Shown here: piece by piece, positions 23,469 to 37,450 of the stretch
Position numbering within the stretch: position 1 is the stretch's first letter
Layout of the letters: each line of letters begins with the position of its first letter
NCBI GenBank assembly: GCA_000231825.2
Contig: JH720324.1
Span: forward strand, 724,535 to 788,534
Origin: Tetrahymena elliotti 4EA
Lineage: Eukaryota > Ciliophora > Oligohymenophorea > Hymenostomatida > Tetrahymenidae
Length of the DNA: 64,000 nt
Reading direction: 5' to 3'
Notes under the pieces: model-generated
Seen by the model: only the letters and a program-made list of their open reading frames with translations
What the model was told of the DNA's origin: nothing
Databases searched by the model: none
Program-made: the position numbers and the translations under genes

Positions 23469-25698
23469 AAATTACTAATAAAAAAATATAGAATATACTA
23501 AATAAAATGTGTTGATTCCATTAAATATCTCTAGTATGTATGTATTTTATATTTTCTTTATATTACTCTGCCAATATAAATAACTTGCTTATTTTACAAT
23601 TTCAATTCATACTTTTTTTCTCAGATAAAAATTAATGTAAAGAAAAATAAAAAAATAAATATTTTAAATTTTTTATTCATTTTTTTTAAAAACAAAGAAA
23701 AAACAATTAAACATGCTTTTTATATTTTTTATTGATTTGATGGATTTAACAGTATGAGAAAATAAAATAATTTAAATTGAATAACAAAATACAAAATTTC
23801 TATTGTAGTTATTAAATATATGTTGCTAATAAAATCTAAAAAATAAAAAAATTTCAATCTAATTTTAATCAGTTTCAAAAAAATAATTCCTCGAAGTAAT
23901 CATTAAATAATTTCTAAGGAATATCCTTAGCATCATTACATTCTTATCTTACTTACTTTACATTTGTTTTTATAATAAATATCATAATAACTATAAAAAT
24001 AAGCAATTTTAGTTTTAATTAAAATATTTAATTTGTATTTTAATTAAAATATTTCAAAATGATTTTGTCTTTAAATTATTAAGGAAATCCTCCATTGATA
24101 GCTATTCATTAAATTATCAACACAAAATAAGCTAAAATATCTATAAATTACTTAATTTAATAGTGAAATAATTAAAGTAGACAAAATAAATTCATAGACC
24201 TATTCTTTATCTTTAATTTAAATTTTTTTATAGAATTTATCAGCATATAATTCTCTATCAAAAAATAAATTGAAATAATTTTTTAAATTAATTGAATTGC
24301 TTAAGTCTTTATTTTTAGATAAGTTTTTCTATTTTCTTTTTTAAAAAGTTAAAACATCCATAGAATAAACATTTATCATTCTTACTTCATAAATATTTAG
24401 AATAATAAAAATATGATTTTTTTTATTTTTCAGAATAAATAAATTAATATTAACAGATTAATATCTTTCTAATGATAAGTTTTTCTATTTTAAAGAAAGT
24501 TATTATGAGTTATTAGTAGTGTTAAAAATGTACTAGTTTGTTTAACTTTATCAAGATCAATGATTAGTTTCAAAATTTAATAGTAATTTAACATAGACAA
24601 AACTATAAATAATTTTGTATATATTTTTAAATTTTATTCAGACTAACTAATTTATACCCTAAGAAGGATAATCTTTTCAAAATGGATCATCCATACTAAC
24701 ATTTTTATTATTTTTTAAATTAGATGTTTGATGATTTAATCAAAAAATGAAAAAGAATTAGCTTTGATTGTTTTTACATTTCTTATTTTTATCAAAATTT
24801 GTGAATTAAATACAAATTTTGCGTTAAGGAAATAGACAAGAAGTATGTATGTATAATCTTAATAAATTTAAAAGACATTATAGAAAGATGTTATTTTTAG
24901 TTATTTAAAATAAATATATATCCTTATTATAATATTTTGTGTGAATATTTTTTATTTAAAATATTTTAAATGAAAAAGACTAACTAGCTCTAATGAGTTT
25001 AAAATACAAGTTTATAATAGCCTATTAAAAATTTAAATTTAAAAAAATGGTACTAGAAAAGCGTAACTTTTAATTAAATCAATTATTTTTTGATCGGAAA
25101 GATAGCACTAAAAACAACTTTAATCAAAGTCATTTAAATAATAAAGAAGTAATAATTAATCAGATCTACAAAATAGAGATACCATTATTATTAAAATATC
25201 CCCTTTTATGCAAATTAACACAAGCAGAATTTTCTTTTAACTTTTTCTAAGCAAATTTTTACTTATTATCTTTAATTTTAATATTTGCATTTTTCTAGAA
25301 AAATAATTTCATGATTTCATTACAATTATTTTAGTAAAAATGCTTTAATTTAATTTTCTTGAGCGTTTGTTTCAGGTTTAAGATAATTTTATAAAAAAGT
25401 TTAGCCATATTGGAAAGTAAATCATTTCTATTCTTTAAATAATTTAGTTTTTAAAAATCATTGAAATTTAAACCATTTTTTTAAATTTTTCAAAATAGAA
25501 TTTATCAAAATTTTTTAGTTTTAGTTTAATTTTATAATAATAAATTTTTGTATTAAATAAAGCATCTGATCTTTTTTCTACTTTCCCTTTTAGATTCTTT
25601 TTATAAAAGCCAGTTTGTTTTGTTATAAAGAGTAAATATAAAATAAAAAATAAGAAAACTGTTTAAAAATAAACTATTATCACTCTATCTTAAATTAA
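23469..25698. other. Intergenic, nothing recognised
   Basis: About 2.2 kb of A/T-rich sequence between the two cysteine-rich paralogues. Frames of up to about 90 codons without TGA occur on both strands, for example on minus at 24430-24690, but such lengths are expected by chance when TGA is the only stop. Confidence 0.5.
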
Positions 25699-26358
25699 AT
25701 GAAATCCTTTTTAACAATTACTTTCATTGCTAGTCTTCTCTGCTTTTGTCTTTCATAAGAAACAAGCTGCTTATTTAATCCCTATTGTGATATTACAGAT
25801 GATCTTTGCCATTCAGATCTTAGCTAATTCTAATAATGTATTGCTTCTAAATGCAATTCCTCAATTATTTAGAATGAAAACTAATAACAAATGTTTGAGT
25901 GTTACTACATACATTGTAAACCTGCTTATTAACCTATCCAAAATGATATTTTAAACATGATCTAATGTTTAAAAAATACAGGGGATGGATCAGAAGATTT
26001 TATTGAATTTGAAGAAGATGGTGAAATTAATTTAGATGAAGTAAATTAATACTTTAACAAAACTGAATAAGGAAAATGCTTAGCAAAAATGATAATTGAT
26101 TGCAAACTCTCTTCAAAAGAATGTGTTTCTAACTTTTACATCTAGCTTTTTTGTATTACATCAAAGTGCTAATTAAAAGATGATGCCTCAATCAGCTAAA
26201 TAAACCAATGTGTTTAAGATTAATGTCAATCTGATTTTGGAGAACTTAGTAAACTGAATAAAGAATTAGACTAATGTATGCAAAAATTAGAATAAACGAA
26301 CTTCTCTAATTTACTTGGTACAACTATTTTATTAGTATTAAGTTTCTTTTTGTTTTGA
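25699..26358 (+). CDS. Secreted cysteine-rich, probably GPI-anchored surface protein
   Basis: A single exon gives 219 residues. Residues 1-19 form a signal peptide (MKSFLTITFIASLLCFCLS). Two similar cysteine-bearing halves follow: the first has CDITDDLC, SKCN and CYYIHCKP; the second has KCLAKMIIDCKLSSKEC, CITSKC and CVQDQCQ; they flank an acidic stretch (EFEEDGEINLDE). The last 16 residues are hydrophobic and end at the stop, the layout of a GPI signal. It is the intact paralogue of the gene at 22803. Many ciliate surface antigens have this general plan, but I see no specific match to immobilization antigens, so the role is open. Confidence 0.75.
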
Positions 26359-26470
26359 AACAAATATCATTATAATTATAATAATAATAATTTTGTATTA
26401 GTTTACACTCAAAATAAATAAAAAATCTTTTTTATTGATGTTTGTAATTTAATAATTACCATTTTAATTG

Positions 26471-26563
26471 AAAAAAAAAATTTAAAAAAGGAACAAAAAA
26501 TTTTTATTGGACATAAATAGTATTTAAAAAAAAAATTTAAAAAAGGAACAAAAAATTTTTATT
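26471..26563. repeat. 38-bp direct repeat, two exact copies
   Basis: Positions 26471-26508 and 26526-26563 are the same 38 bp, containing TTTAAAAAAGGAACAAAAAA, with 17 bp between. It lies just downstream of the cysteine-rich gene. Confidence 0.8.
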
Positions 26564-29266
26564 TAATTAATTTTGCATCCTATTCTTATTGAATAAAAAA
26601 TTTGTAAACTAATTTTATTGATTAAAGAGTTTAAAAGTATTATTAATTTACTATTTGTTGATTTAAAGTTTAATTTCTTCATAATCATTTCAATTATTTG
26701 TTAGTTTTAAATTTTTAAAAATAATTTTTATGATTACTAAAAATTTGATGAGATTTAATAATAACAAAAAATAAAATAAAAGCATTTTTGTTTCAATGTA
26801 AGCAGAAAATATTTTAAAATTTAAGAAATCTATTTAAAATATGAAGAGCATTTTATAATGATTTAAGAAATTCATAAATATTGGTATAAATTTACTTTTC
26901 ATTTAAAAAAAAATGAATTCAAGTTATCTATCTTATCTTTTTTATTAAATTTAAAAATAGCTCAAATTCAATTAGCATACAAATTGAAGTAGAAATAGAA
27001 AACTTCTTTTATGAACTTAGTAAATTAAATTTTAACTTTTTATTTTTCTAGATTTTAATAGGTTAAAGAGTTGGATGCTACTATGAATGATTATGGAAAT
27101 TGAAAAATAAGAAGATCAGAAGATTAAGTTAAAAAAAATTTAAATGAAATAAAAGAATGAAAGCATCAATAGAAGATAGTAAGCAATTGATCATCATCAC
27201 ATGCTTTTAAAATTAAAATATATAATAACTATTATTAAAATGCAGCCTTGATGTAATACTTCAATAAATGATGTTAATAAATAGATTTAAAGTATATTCT
27301 AAGAAAGCTCTTTACAAATAATAAATAAATTTATTAATGGGATTATTTAATTTAATTATCTTGTTCTGTTTTTAAGGTTTTCTTAATATATACTTTTTGG
27401 AATTATTCATTTTAAATTACACATAAACAATAAAAATTTCTATTTATAAATAAAGTCTCTATTTACATTATTTAAAAATTAATTGACTTAACTCCTAATA
27501 ATTTATTGGCTAATTTTATGATATTTAAAAAATTAATTAATTTTATTTTAATTTATGGCTCTTTTTTCATTTTTGATAACTAAATTTTTATATTTTTGAA
27601 CTAATTTTTAAAATTAATTTAACCATTTACTTATTTTAAATGGCAACCACATTTTTTTTTCTAAGCTAATAATTATCTCATAATAGTGCAAAATAAACTA
27701 ATGAAAGTAGTTTCTTTTTTGCTAATGCTGGAATATTTCCCACTTTTTAAATTATAAAAATTTACTAAAATTAGTATTATTAGATAAGTAATGTAGATGC
27801 TAGAACGAAATGTGTGAAAGCAAAATATTTAGCAATTTTATTACTTTTAAATTTTGCTAAGTATTAATTATAAAATAATTCTAAAATTAGTTTCTAATTG
27901 ATATCAGTTAATTTTTGTTGGATTATAGAATTTTTTATATTTTTATGAAAAGCTGTTAATTCATAAGCATGGGTGCTTATATGAAGGCAAGGATGTTTAC
28001 TATGTGTAAAAAACTTCAAGAAGATTTTTTTAAGGAGAAATAGCCTCATATTTTGAATTAAAAAGAAATTCAATCTTGAAAAAAAACTTTTATTTAATCA
28101 TGAATTAAATGTGTTTACAATTGATGTCAAATAATTAATTTAAATATATATAGTGTATTTTTGTTTTAAATGACATGCATCAGCATCAAATTACAAATTA
28201 TTCAGATGTCATCAATTTGTACCAAATAAACATTGGTTTTTTTAATTAAGACTTCTATTTTAGTTAAATTAATTTAGATATACAATTTACACATTTTTAA
28301 ATAAGAATATCTACATTAATAATCATTAGAAAAAAATTAGTTAAAATTTACTGAATATTAATTAAAGCAAATTAAATTCTAAATTTTACCAATTCATTTA
28401 GCGATTGTAAAATATTTTCAAATAAATTGATACAAAAATTGCAAGGGGATACCTAATTATGAAAATTGCACAAAAAAAGTGTGGAAAAATCTGTTATTTT
28501 TAAAAAAATAGCTATTTAAACAAACTATTTTAAGTTTTTATAATTTTAAAAAATGTAAATAAAGTTTGTAAATTAACAAAATCACAACAATTTGCATATT
28601 TACTTATTCTTTTAAAATCTAATTGCATGATTTTAAAATCTTTAATTTTTAAATTTATTAAAAAATATTTTAGTTAATATTTCTATTTAGGAGTTTATGA
28701 TGAATAATATCTATTTTATTTCTTTATGTTAACAATTATTTTCATGTATTAATTTAAATTAAAATGAAAAAACAATATTTTTTAATTTAAACTTTATAAA
28801 CTTTTCAAGTTATTTGTTTTAATGATTTTAAAAATAATGTACACAATCAAAATTATTTATCTTAAAATTTTACGTTTAAATAACACAAAATAAATAGTAA
28901 TATTGCCATAATATCAATGATTTTTGCTTTTTAAGCATGCATTTACTCAAAATAATACTTCTTTATGATTATATTTATGAATCTTTTAAGAAATCCTTTT
29001 TTTAATATTGTATTATTAAGATTAAAGAAATTAAAAGTTGTAAAATGAAAATGTAAAAAAAAGTATGTAAAAAAGAAAACAGAATTTATGTAAAGGTGAA
29101 AAAATTATCTTATTTTTATAATTTAAAAGTAAAAAGCACACATAAACTTGAATCAATTTTATGCTGCTTTAAAATTCATAAGGGGCATATTAATTTTTAT
29201 AATATTTTAAAAAAATAAACAATTATTATTAATTGAAAATAAAGAAATAATTCACAATAAGATAAA
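26564..29266. other. Long intergenic region with one weak gene candidate
   Basis: About 2.7 kb without a firm gene. The only stretches that look possibly coding lie at 27640-28354, listed separately. The remainder, 26564-27639 and 28355-29266, is A/T-rich with no recognised element. Confidence 0.45.
27640..28354 (+). CDS. Weak candidate gene, unknown product
   Basis: From ATG 27640 a frame of 102 codons runs to TGA 27946 (MATTFFFLSQQL, then NAGIFPTFQ). An overlapping frame open from about 27910 to TGA 28352 reads KLLIHKHGCLYEGKDVYYVQ, then RRFFQGEIASYF, with more Gly, His and Glu than random sequence here. A GT at 27793 and a TATAG end at about 27929 could join the two in frame, but this is one of several possible joins. 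No similarity is recognised. It may be a decayed gene or chance. Confidence 0.22.
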
Positions 29267-32200
29267 ATGAAAGTTAAGCACCATTTAAAAGCTCTATTAA
29301 GAAAGAACTATATCTTGTGGAAGAGAAATTGGGTTTGTTCAATGTTCGAGATTTTTCTTCCTGCAATTATAGGATGCTTTTTCTATGTAATAAGAAACTA
29401 AATAAAGATTACAGATGTAAATACAAAGAGTTATATAGATGAGGTAAATAAATAAATTTATTTTATGATTATATTTTTATAGGGAAATAAGTAATACATT
29501 ATTAGCGATTTATGTTCAATCAGATAGATCTAGATTACATAATCTTTCTTTTTAATTTAAATTTAATTAGAGTAACAATTTATATTTTATTGTTATTTGT
29601 ATTTTTTAATTAGAGAGTTACACTTGTTCCCGACTTTTAAACTATTGGGAAAAATCCTAAGACTGGATTAGACATGCTACCAATAATGAAAGATTGTATT
29701 CATGGAAAGACTTCCCATTATCCGAGCTACGCTAATGGATATGTAGTGTTGATAGGAGATCATGATATTTTAGATAAGTTAGAAGTGATCTTTACTGATC
29801 ATTACAAATACCCAACTAAAAGATTTTCAGATGTTGAAGAGGTAAATAGACATGTGAGAGACGTAGATTATAATTACGATCTATGTTTGGGTATTGAAAT
29901 GTATAAAGATGTTAGTAATGTATATAACTATACACTTTTCTTCAACAACACTGGTAAATACTTTTATGAAATGCCAAAAACTTTGACAGCTGTAAAATTT
30001 GATTATATGTTTGACAAGAGAGAGGATCACTTATATAAATACATTAATACAGGATTTATGACTCTATAAAATTGGATCGGTATTTATTAATATTAATTTT
30101 CAATAGTAAAATAATCTATCTTTTTTTAAATATTTATTAACAAAATAGATAATATGATATTTTAGATTGAAAGCGGAGATGCCAATTCTTCTATTACAGT
30201 TTAGTTGAGCTCAATGAAGATTATTAAGCATGGGTAGGATGATCTAGCAGAAACTATGCAAGGAAGATTTGCCACATATATAGTTCTACCTTTAATTATT
30301 GTTTATCTAAGAATGACTTATGGCCTACTCATAGAAAAGGAAAAAAGAATCAGAGAAGGCATGAAGGTTATGGGTATGTCTGATGTTAGTTTTTACCTTG
30401 CTTGGATTATTCATTATCTAATTATTTATGCCCTTTGCAGTCTTTTTTCTGTTATTGTTCTGAAAACCGCCATTTTCAAAGAAAGTGATTTTTCTGTCAT
30501 GTTTGTTTGGCACTTCTTATTTGGAATAACCCTGATTTTCTAAAGCTTATTTATTACTACTTTCTTTACTAAGGCTAAAATTGGAAATATTATTGGTATG
30601 GTTTTCTTTTTACTTTAATACATGGTTATCTTTGTAATTAGACAACAAGAAGATGTTACCAAATCTATGAAAAGAGGAGTTTCTATCCTTTCTCATACTG
30701 GTACTACTCTAGCTTGCGATGTATATTTACTTATAGAAAGCTAACAAAAAGGTATTACTTGGAGTAACTTAGATTTTTAAATTGAAAACTATTCAGTTTT
30801 GACAAATATTTACATGAATATTATCAACATCGTTTTATTCTTTGTTCTTTCTATCTATCTTGATTAAGTTTTTCCCAATGATTTTGGAAAAAAATAGCAC
30901 CCTCTATTTTTTATCAGATGGATTTGGCATAAATAAAAGAGTAGTTCCTCTATTATTCCAGGAGAAGATAAAAAACACGAAGACAATGATTTTGATTTCA
31001 AAGACAATTTTGAAGTTGAAGTTGCTATGAACTTGTAAGAGCAAGAAAGGGCTAATTAAGTTCTCAAGGCTAATGACCTTTACAAAGTTTATCCTTCAGG
31101 AAAATCAGCTGTTAATGGAGTTACTATGACTATGTATAAAGATTAAATTTTCGCTTTATTAGGTCATAACGGTGCTGGTAAAACTACCACTATTTCTATG
31201 CTTACAGGTATGTATGAGTTTACTAGTGGTTCTGCTGTCGTTTTTGGTAAAGATATCCAAAATGAGATGAAAGAAATTCGTACTTTTATGGGTGTCTGTC
31301 CTCAGCATGATGTTCTCTTTGATGATCTGACTGTAAAAGAGCATCTAGAATTATTTGCATCATTTAAAGGAATGATAGATAAGAAATAAATAGCTGATGA
31401 AGTTGAAAAGTATATTGCAGATGTTGATTTGGCAGAAAAAAGAAATGAACTTTCTAAAAATCTTTCAGGTGGCTAGAAACGTAGACTTAGTGTTGCCATT
31501 GCTTTCATAGGAGGCAGTAAACTCATTTATTTGGATGAACCTACTAGTGGTATGGATACTTCAGCTCGTCGTCATATTTGGGACATGTTGAAGAGATACA
31601 AAAGTGAAAGAATTATTTGCTTAACAACACATTTTATGGATGAAGCAGATTATCTTGGAGATAGAATAGCTATTATGGCTGATGGACAAATTGTATGCAT
31701 GGGAAGACCTCTATTTTTGAAAAATAAATTTGGAGCTGGATATCATCTCACTATTGTTAAGAAGAATCCAACTGATGCTTCTAATCCTATCATTAACTTT
31801 GTAAAAAATATTATTCCATAGAGTAAACTTGTTTCAGATGTATCAGCAGAAATATCATTCTAATTGAATAATGAAAGTTTACCATTATTTGCTAGGCTGT
31901 TTAACGAATTAGATTAGTAACTAGACTAACTGTCAGTACAGTCTTATGGTATTTCAATTACAACTTTAGAAGAAGTATTTTTGAGAGTTGCCCATTTGAA
32001 AGATGAGATCAAAGATAAAAGAAGAAGGGAGTTTTTAGAAAAGCAAAAGCATAAAGAAAATAACTTAAAAAGTAGCTAGGAAATTAGAAAAAGTTAGCAT
32101 TTAGAATTAGGATAAGTAGATGCAAATCACATTGATCATAATATTGATCATAATACTGATCATAATGATAAAAACTTGAAAGCAGCTAGTGTTGATGAAA

Positions 32201-35104
32201 TTGAATGTGAAAATAAATAGATTGGCTTATTAGGAATTGATAATTTTGATTTGAATAATGTTAGAATAACTAAGAAAAGTTAATTGTTTTTAATCCATTT
32301 AAAAGCTCTTCTTCTCAAGCGTTTTATTTATTTTAAGAGAGATGCAAGATCTTTGCTTTGTGAGATAGTTCTTCCATGTATAGTTGTTATTTTTGGTCTT
32401 AGTTTAGCCTTAGTTTCCTTTATTAAGGATTCACCAGGAATTCTATTAAACTCTTCTCTCTATGAATCACAATTACCCACAGTAGTTTCAAGCTCTTCTC
32501 TTAGTTTCTCTTAATAAATAGATTCTATTTTAAACAATATCCCTCTTAATAATGATAATAAAATGCAGTATGAATTTGAAAAAAAGTATGACATTTCTGA
32601 TATCAAGTAGTGGGATGAATATAATTTCTAAAAAAGAAGTGTAGATAGAATAGGATCATATTATATGTAATCCATTTCACCAGATATGCTTAAATATCTC
32701 TATATTACTTAAGTAAATACAATTGCAAGAGATTCATAGGCTGTTTATATAAATGCTATGAACTCAGCTATCATAAATAATTACTTACAATACAAAAGTA
32801 AGATAAATAATTAACCTGAACCAAGATAAGTTAAAATTAATGCAAAATTTTAACCTTGGCCTCTCACTTAAAAAATAAAGAATTTAGAAGGAACTGCTGA
32901 TGGTATTGTTTCCAGTTTTATCTTTTCAATTGGTTTTTCATTTATCCCAGCAAGTATCATCACTTTTTGTGTAAAAGAAAGAACTGAAAACATAAAGCAC
33001 CAACAACTTGTCAGTGGAGTTGGTATTGTTAGTTATTGGGCTAGCAATATTATTATGGATATGGTAAAGCACATTTTTCCAGCTGCTTTCTGTATTGTGA
33101 TGGTAAAAGTTTACGATATTGATACATTTATGGATGGTAATACGTTCTCTGCTATTATTTTGCTAATGTTCTTATATGGTTGGAGTGTAATTCCTTTCAC
33201 ATTTGTTACATCTTTTATATTTGGAGATTATGGTAATGCCTAAGTATCTGCTTTCTTTTTAAATTTTTTGTGTGGTGGCATTCTTCCAACAATTGTAGCT
33301 ATCCTACGTATTATTGAATCTACTGAAACTGCAGGTTTGGCACTTGGATGGGTTTTCCGTATTATCCCTTCATTCAGTTTTGGTTATGGAATACTTAACA
33401 TAGGAAATAGAGAGCTTTACAATCTTACCAAAATGAAAAAGGAGATTCCATCAGCTTATCAACTTGATATTGCAGGTAAAGTTTTAAATAAATTTTTTAA
33501 TTCATGATTTATCTGTAAAAAGAAACTATTTTTGATAAAAATAAATTTTCAAGGTAAAATTGAGAGATTTTAAAAATTGTTTTATTAAAAAAGGTGGAGA
33601 TATCATTTTAATGTTTGTAGAAGGAATAGCTTATTTAGCGATTTTATTCTTAATTGAGTATGTTTCTCATATAGGTTCTTTCTCAAGATATTTCTCAAAC
33701 GAAAATTCAGTTCAGTACGTCCCTAAAGAATAAGATGATGATGTCTAGAAAGAAATAGACACTGTAAAAAAATCTAAGCCATAAGAATATTCAGTTAGGG
33801 TAGAGGATTTACGTAAAGTTTTTATTCCTGCAAAAAATAGAATAAAAGTAGCGGTTGACTAAATATCTTTCGGTATTAAAAATGGAGAGTGCTTTACACT
33901 ACTAGGAGTTAATGGTGCAGGTAAGACTACAACATTTAAAATTTTATCAGGAGAAATACATCCTACTTCAGGTAGTTGCCATATTAATGGCTATGATGTA
34001 GCTACTTAGATAGAATAAGCTCGTAGAAATATTGGATATTGTCCTTAATTCGATGCCCTCTTAGAAAATCTGACAGCTTATGAGCATTTAGAATTATATG
34101 CTGCTATCAAAGGTATTCCTATTGACCTTAGAAAACCACTTATAAAGTAAAAAATAGATGAAATGGATTTAATTGAATTTGAAAATAAGCTTGCAGGAAC
34201 TTACAGTGGTGGTAATAAGAGAAAGCTAAGTGTTGCAATTGCTATGTTAGGAAATCCTCCAGTTGTATTTTTAGATGAACCTTCAACTGGCATGGATCCT
34301 GCAGCACGTCGTTTTATGTGGAGTGTTATTTCAAGAATATCTACTCAGCGTCAAAACTCTAGTGTTATATTGACAACTCACTCCATGGAAGAAGCTGAGG
34401 CCCTTTCAACTCGTATAGCTATTTAAGTTGAAGGTGAATTAAAGTGTATTGGAACAGTTCAGCAAATAAAAAATAAGTTTGGTGAAGGATATGAGGTAGA
34501 ATGCAAGTTGAAGCTACCTTCTAACGATCAATTAATACAAACCCTCAAGACAGATTTCAAACTAGATGGAAAAGATGTTTAAAACATACATGTATTTCCT
34601 GATAATTTATAATAGTATTTGAATAGTTTGAATTCTTCTAATTACTTTGAACTGATAACAAAAAATGAATAATATGCATCAATTTACTCTAGAATAAAAT
34701 CTTCAATAGGAGTTTCTTTATTGAATTTGTATTAATTCATTTTGTTGGAGAGCTTAGGAATAAACCTTTAAAAATTCATTAAGGAAAATCTTGGTGAGTT
34801 CTCTATTATTGAACATTTTGATGACTTCTATCGTTTTAGAATTGAATCTAAAATCTCAATAGGAAAGATGTTTGAAAACTTTGAAAATAACAAGTAAAAT
34901 TTGAGTATACTCAATTACTCTGTAAAGTAAGCCTCAATAGAATAAATCTTTAATTTGTTTGCTTAGAATAAGATAAAAGTAAACCAAAAAAGACATAATC
35001 TTTCTCAACATCAGTTAGATCAAAACATATTTTAAAGTGAGGATGATAGATATATTTAATAATAAAATTTTTAACAATAAAAAAATTTTGATATTTTGTA
35101 ATGA
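29267..35104 (+). CDS. ABCA-type full-length ABC transporter
   Basis: Five exons (29267-29443, 29483-29571, 29616-30079, 30149-33480, 33554-35104) sum to 5613 nt, 1870 residues, ending at TGA 35102. The order is membrane helix, luminal loop, TMD1, NBD1, charged linker, TMD2, NBD2. NBD1: Walker [10 protein letters not shown] (about residue 581), signature LSGGQKRR with Gln coded by TAG, Walker [14 protein letters not shown]-loop LTTH. NBD2: Walker [10 protein letters not shown] (about 1471), signature [10 protein letters not shown], which is characteristic of ABCA, and Walker [16 protein letters not shown] proteins move lipids across membranes using ATP. The linker has three IDHN-type repeats. 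Boundaries of introns 2 (29572-29615) and 4 (33481-33553, donor GTTTTA) are uncertain. Confidence 0.93.
32131..32170 (+). repeat. 12-nt coding minisatellite in the ABC linker
   Basis: The unit ATTGATCATAAT (Ile-Asp-His-Asn) occurs about three times in a row with slight variation, giving a His/Asp-rich spacer between NBD1 and TMD2. Confidence 0.75.
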
Positions 35105-36029
35105 ATTTCATCTTAATTTTGTAACTTATTTCTTTTATTATGAATTATTATTTATATTTTCAGTAGAGAAGTTAATTTTTTTAAAAAATTTATTTACTCA
35201 ACTAACAACAAAAATATTTCTCTTTATTGAAGCAAAACAGAATTAAAAACCTAAACCTAACCCAATTTATTCTATACACAAATATGAGTGAGTATGTGTT
35301 TAAAGGAGAATAAAATTGATTTTTTTAGTTTAACAATTTTAATGCAAAATTATTTGATTATATTAGAGCATATTTTTACCTTAGCATTTTTGTTGTTATT
35401 ACCTTATGCATAACTATTCATTTTTTAGATTTGTAAATATTTTCAATTAAAATTAATGATTTAATACAAATAGGCAGAACATTTTAATAAATTAAAAAAA
35501 AGTTAAGATGTTTGATTATCCTCTAATTTTGAATATAAATTAAGAATTAATTTAATATACAAATAATTTTTACTGAGTAGTAGCTTTATTTAGATTAAAA
35601 TTTTTTTTCTATTTTTTATATTTGATTGATTTAAATAATTGTTTAATTCATTTTGGGTTTAATAATAAAAAAATAATAATTAAAACAATGATGATAAAAT
35701 AAAATAATACTATTTGCTTTGAATGTCTTGAGGATGTAATAAAATAGATTTATTCAGTCTTTATTTACTATTTTTTTAATTGAAAGTTAATTAGATCTTC
35801 TCTTTAATCTCATGAAGATCTTTTAATTCATTTGAGGTATAATTTCTATCAATTAATACTTTCTTATATTAGAAAATAAATTTAAATGTAATAAATAATT
35901 GTTCATATTACTTTTTTTAAATTTATCTAATATTTTTTAAATCAAAAAAAAAATCTTTATTTTTAAAAAATTAAAAGTTTTTGTTTCAAACTTATTTACT
36001 GAAATACTTTTTTATATATAAATTAAAAG
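35105..36029. other. Intergenic, nothing recognised
   Basis: About 0.9 kb of A/T-rich DNA between the transporter and the next LRR gene. It probably also holds the unresolved 5' end of that LRR gene, but I found no convincing start exon. Confidence 0.45.
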
Positions 36030-37196
36030 ACAAAACAAACAAACTAAATGACATAGAAGCACAAAATTTAGGTTAAGCATTATCGAAGTGCAAGAAACTG
36101 AAATATCTACAATTATTTCTCTAGTAAAATTAGATAAACATATTTTCTTGTGTTTTCTTTAGAACAACAAATTTTTGGTTGGTTGGAATTCAAAATTTTT
36201 TTAAAACACTTGAACAATATTCTGTTATTAAATTTTCCTTAAAAAAGCAAAAATAACCTTAATAAGTAATATTTCCTCTTCATTCAAAACTTTTACAATA
36301 ATTTTTGACTCATAATTAATATTTTTTGGTCAGACTTAATATTCAGATTTTTTATTTATTTTCTTATTTATTTCACAAAAAATGTATTTATTTGCAACAA
36401 ATTCTCATTTAATCTGTATTTTGAACCTTTAAAAAGAAAAAAATTTTTTTTAACAGGTATAATGAAATCTAAATTGCTGGTGCTTAGGCTTTAGGGTAAG
36501 GCTTAAAAAGTTGCAATAATCTTTCTAAACTAGCTCTTTACATTTCGTAACATCAACTTACTTCATATTTAAATGAAATTATTTCTCATAGTATTATAAT
36601 TTAATTTCTCAATTAAAGATTTGAAAAATATTTTTTTTATTTACTATTAAATGTAACCATTTAAAATAACTAATTATTGGTAGATATAACTTTTTGGGAT
36701 CATAAGGTACATTTTTATTATGTTCAGAATTAGCTTTATCAAAAAATCTTAAAGTTTTAGTGCTCTTGCTTCAGTAAATACAACTTTATAACTCTTAATC
36801 TTCGATTATATTTTTTTCTGATAAATTATTAACATTTTAAAGAATAAATAAATTAAATTTCATAATTTTTAGATAAAATAGCATTGATAAGTAAGGTGGA
36901 TTTGACTTATGTTCTGTTTTAAGCAAATTTGTTAATTTGTAAGTTCTGTCCATAAATATTAAGTAATTAAAAATATAATTGTTCATTCTTTTTTAGCATA
37001 ATTGACAAAAAAATTTACTTTATTATTCAAAAAAATAAGATTCATATTTTATCAATCATAGTTCAATGAAATTACAAAATTTAATTAATTAATTTACCTT
37101 TTAATCAAAAGTGGAAATCACTTTAATGAAGAAGATAAACTAAAAATGGTAGTTAAACTTAAAAAAATTAAGTATTTAGTCAAGCTTAGTACTTGA
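36030..37196 (+). CDS. LRR protein, 5' end unresolved
   Basis: Five exons are clear: one ending at 36123, then 36457-36546, 36684-36773, 36873-36962 and 37112-37196 (TGA 37194). The three internal ones are exactly 90 nt, begin with one leftover base and end with two, and each encodes one LRR: for example YNEIQIAGAQALGQGL with LSKLALYI, and NSIDKQGGFDLCSVL with LQVLSI. The first visible exon ends LKYLQLFL. Its frame is open upstream but has no ATG, so either a large 5' exon was missed or the gene is truncated. Same architecture as the genes at 18991 and 55158; ligand unknown. Confidence 0.7.
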
Positions 37197-37450
37197 ATTG
37201 CCTACAAAAAAAAGAAGAAAAAATATTAGAATTTTTAATGTTTTAAATAGTTACAAAAATATAATCATCAATATATATCCATTGAATTAATATTAGCTTA
37301 TATTCTAATGTCCCTATTAATAACTTCTACAAATATTTTTATACCTGAAAAATGTTAAATTTAACCTATTTTTTGTCTGATAAATAACAAAAAATCCTTT
37401 AATCTTTACAAAGTCAGTATCATATGAAATAAGTAAGCACTTAGTAATTT

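Noticed and set aside
24430..24700. Minus-strand frame of about 88 codons in the ciliate code
   Set aside because: With TGA as the only stop, frames of this length are expected by chance in AT-rich DNA; no motif or splice context.
25727..25954. 75-codon frame with a hydrophobic start
   Set aside because: It is an out-of-frame shadow of the signal peptide and first half of the cysteine-rich gene at 25699.
35245..35265. CCTAAACCTAACCC, resembling a telomeric repeat
   Set aside because: Only a couple of imperfect units, and not the CCCCAA repeat of Tetrahymena; no chromosome end here.
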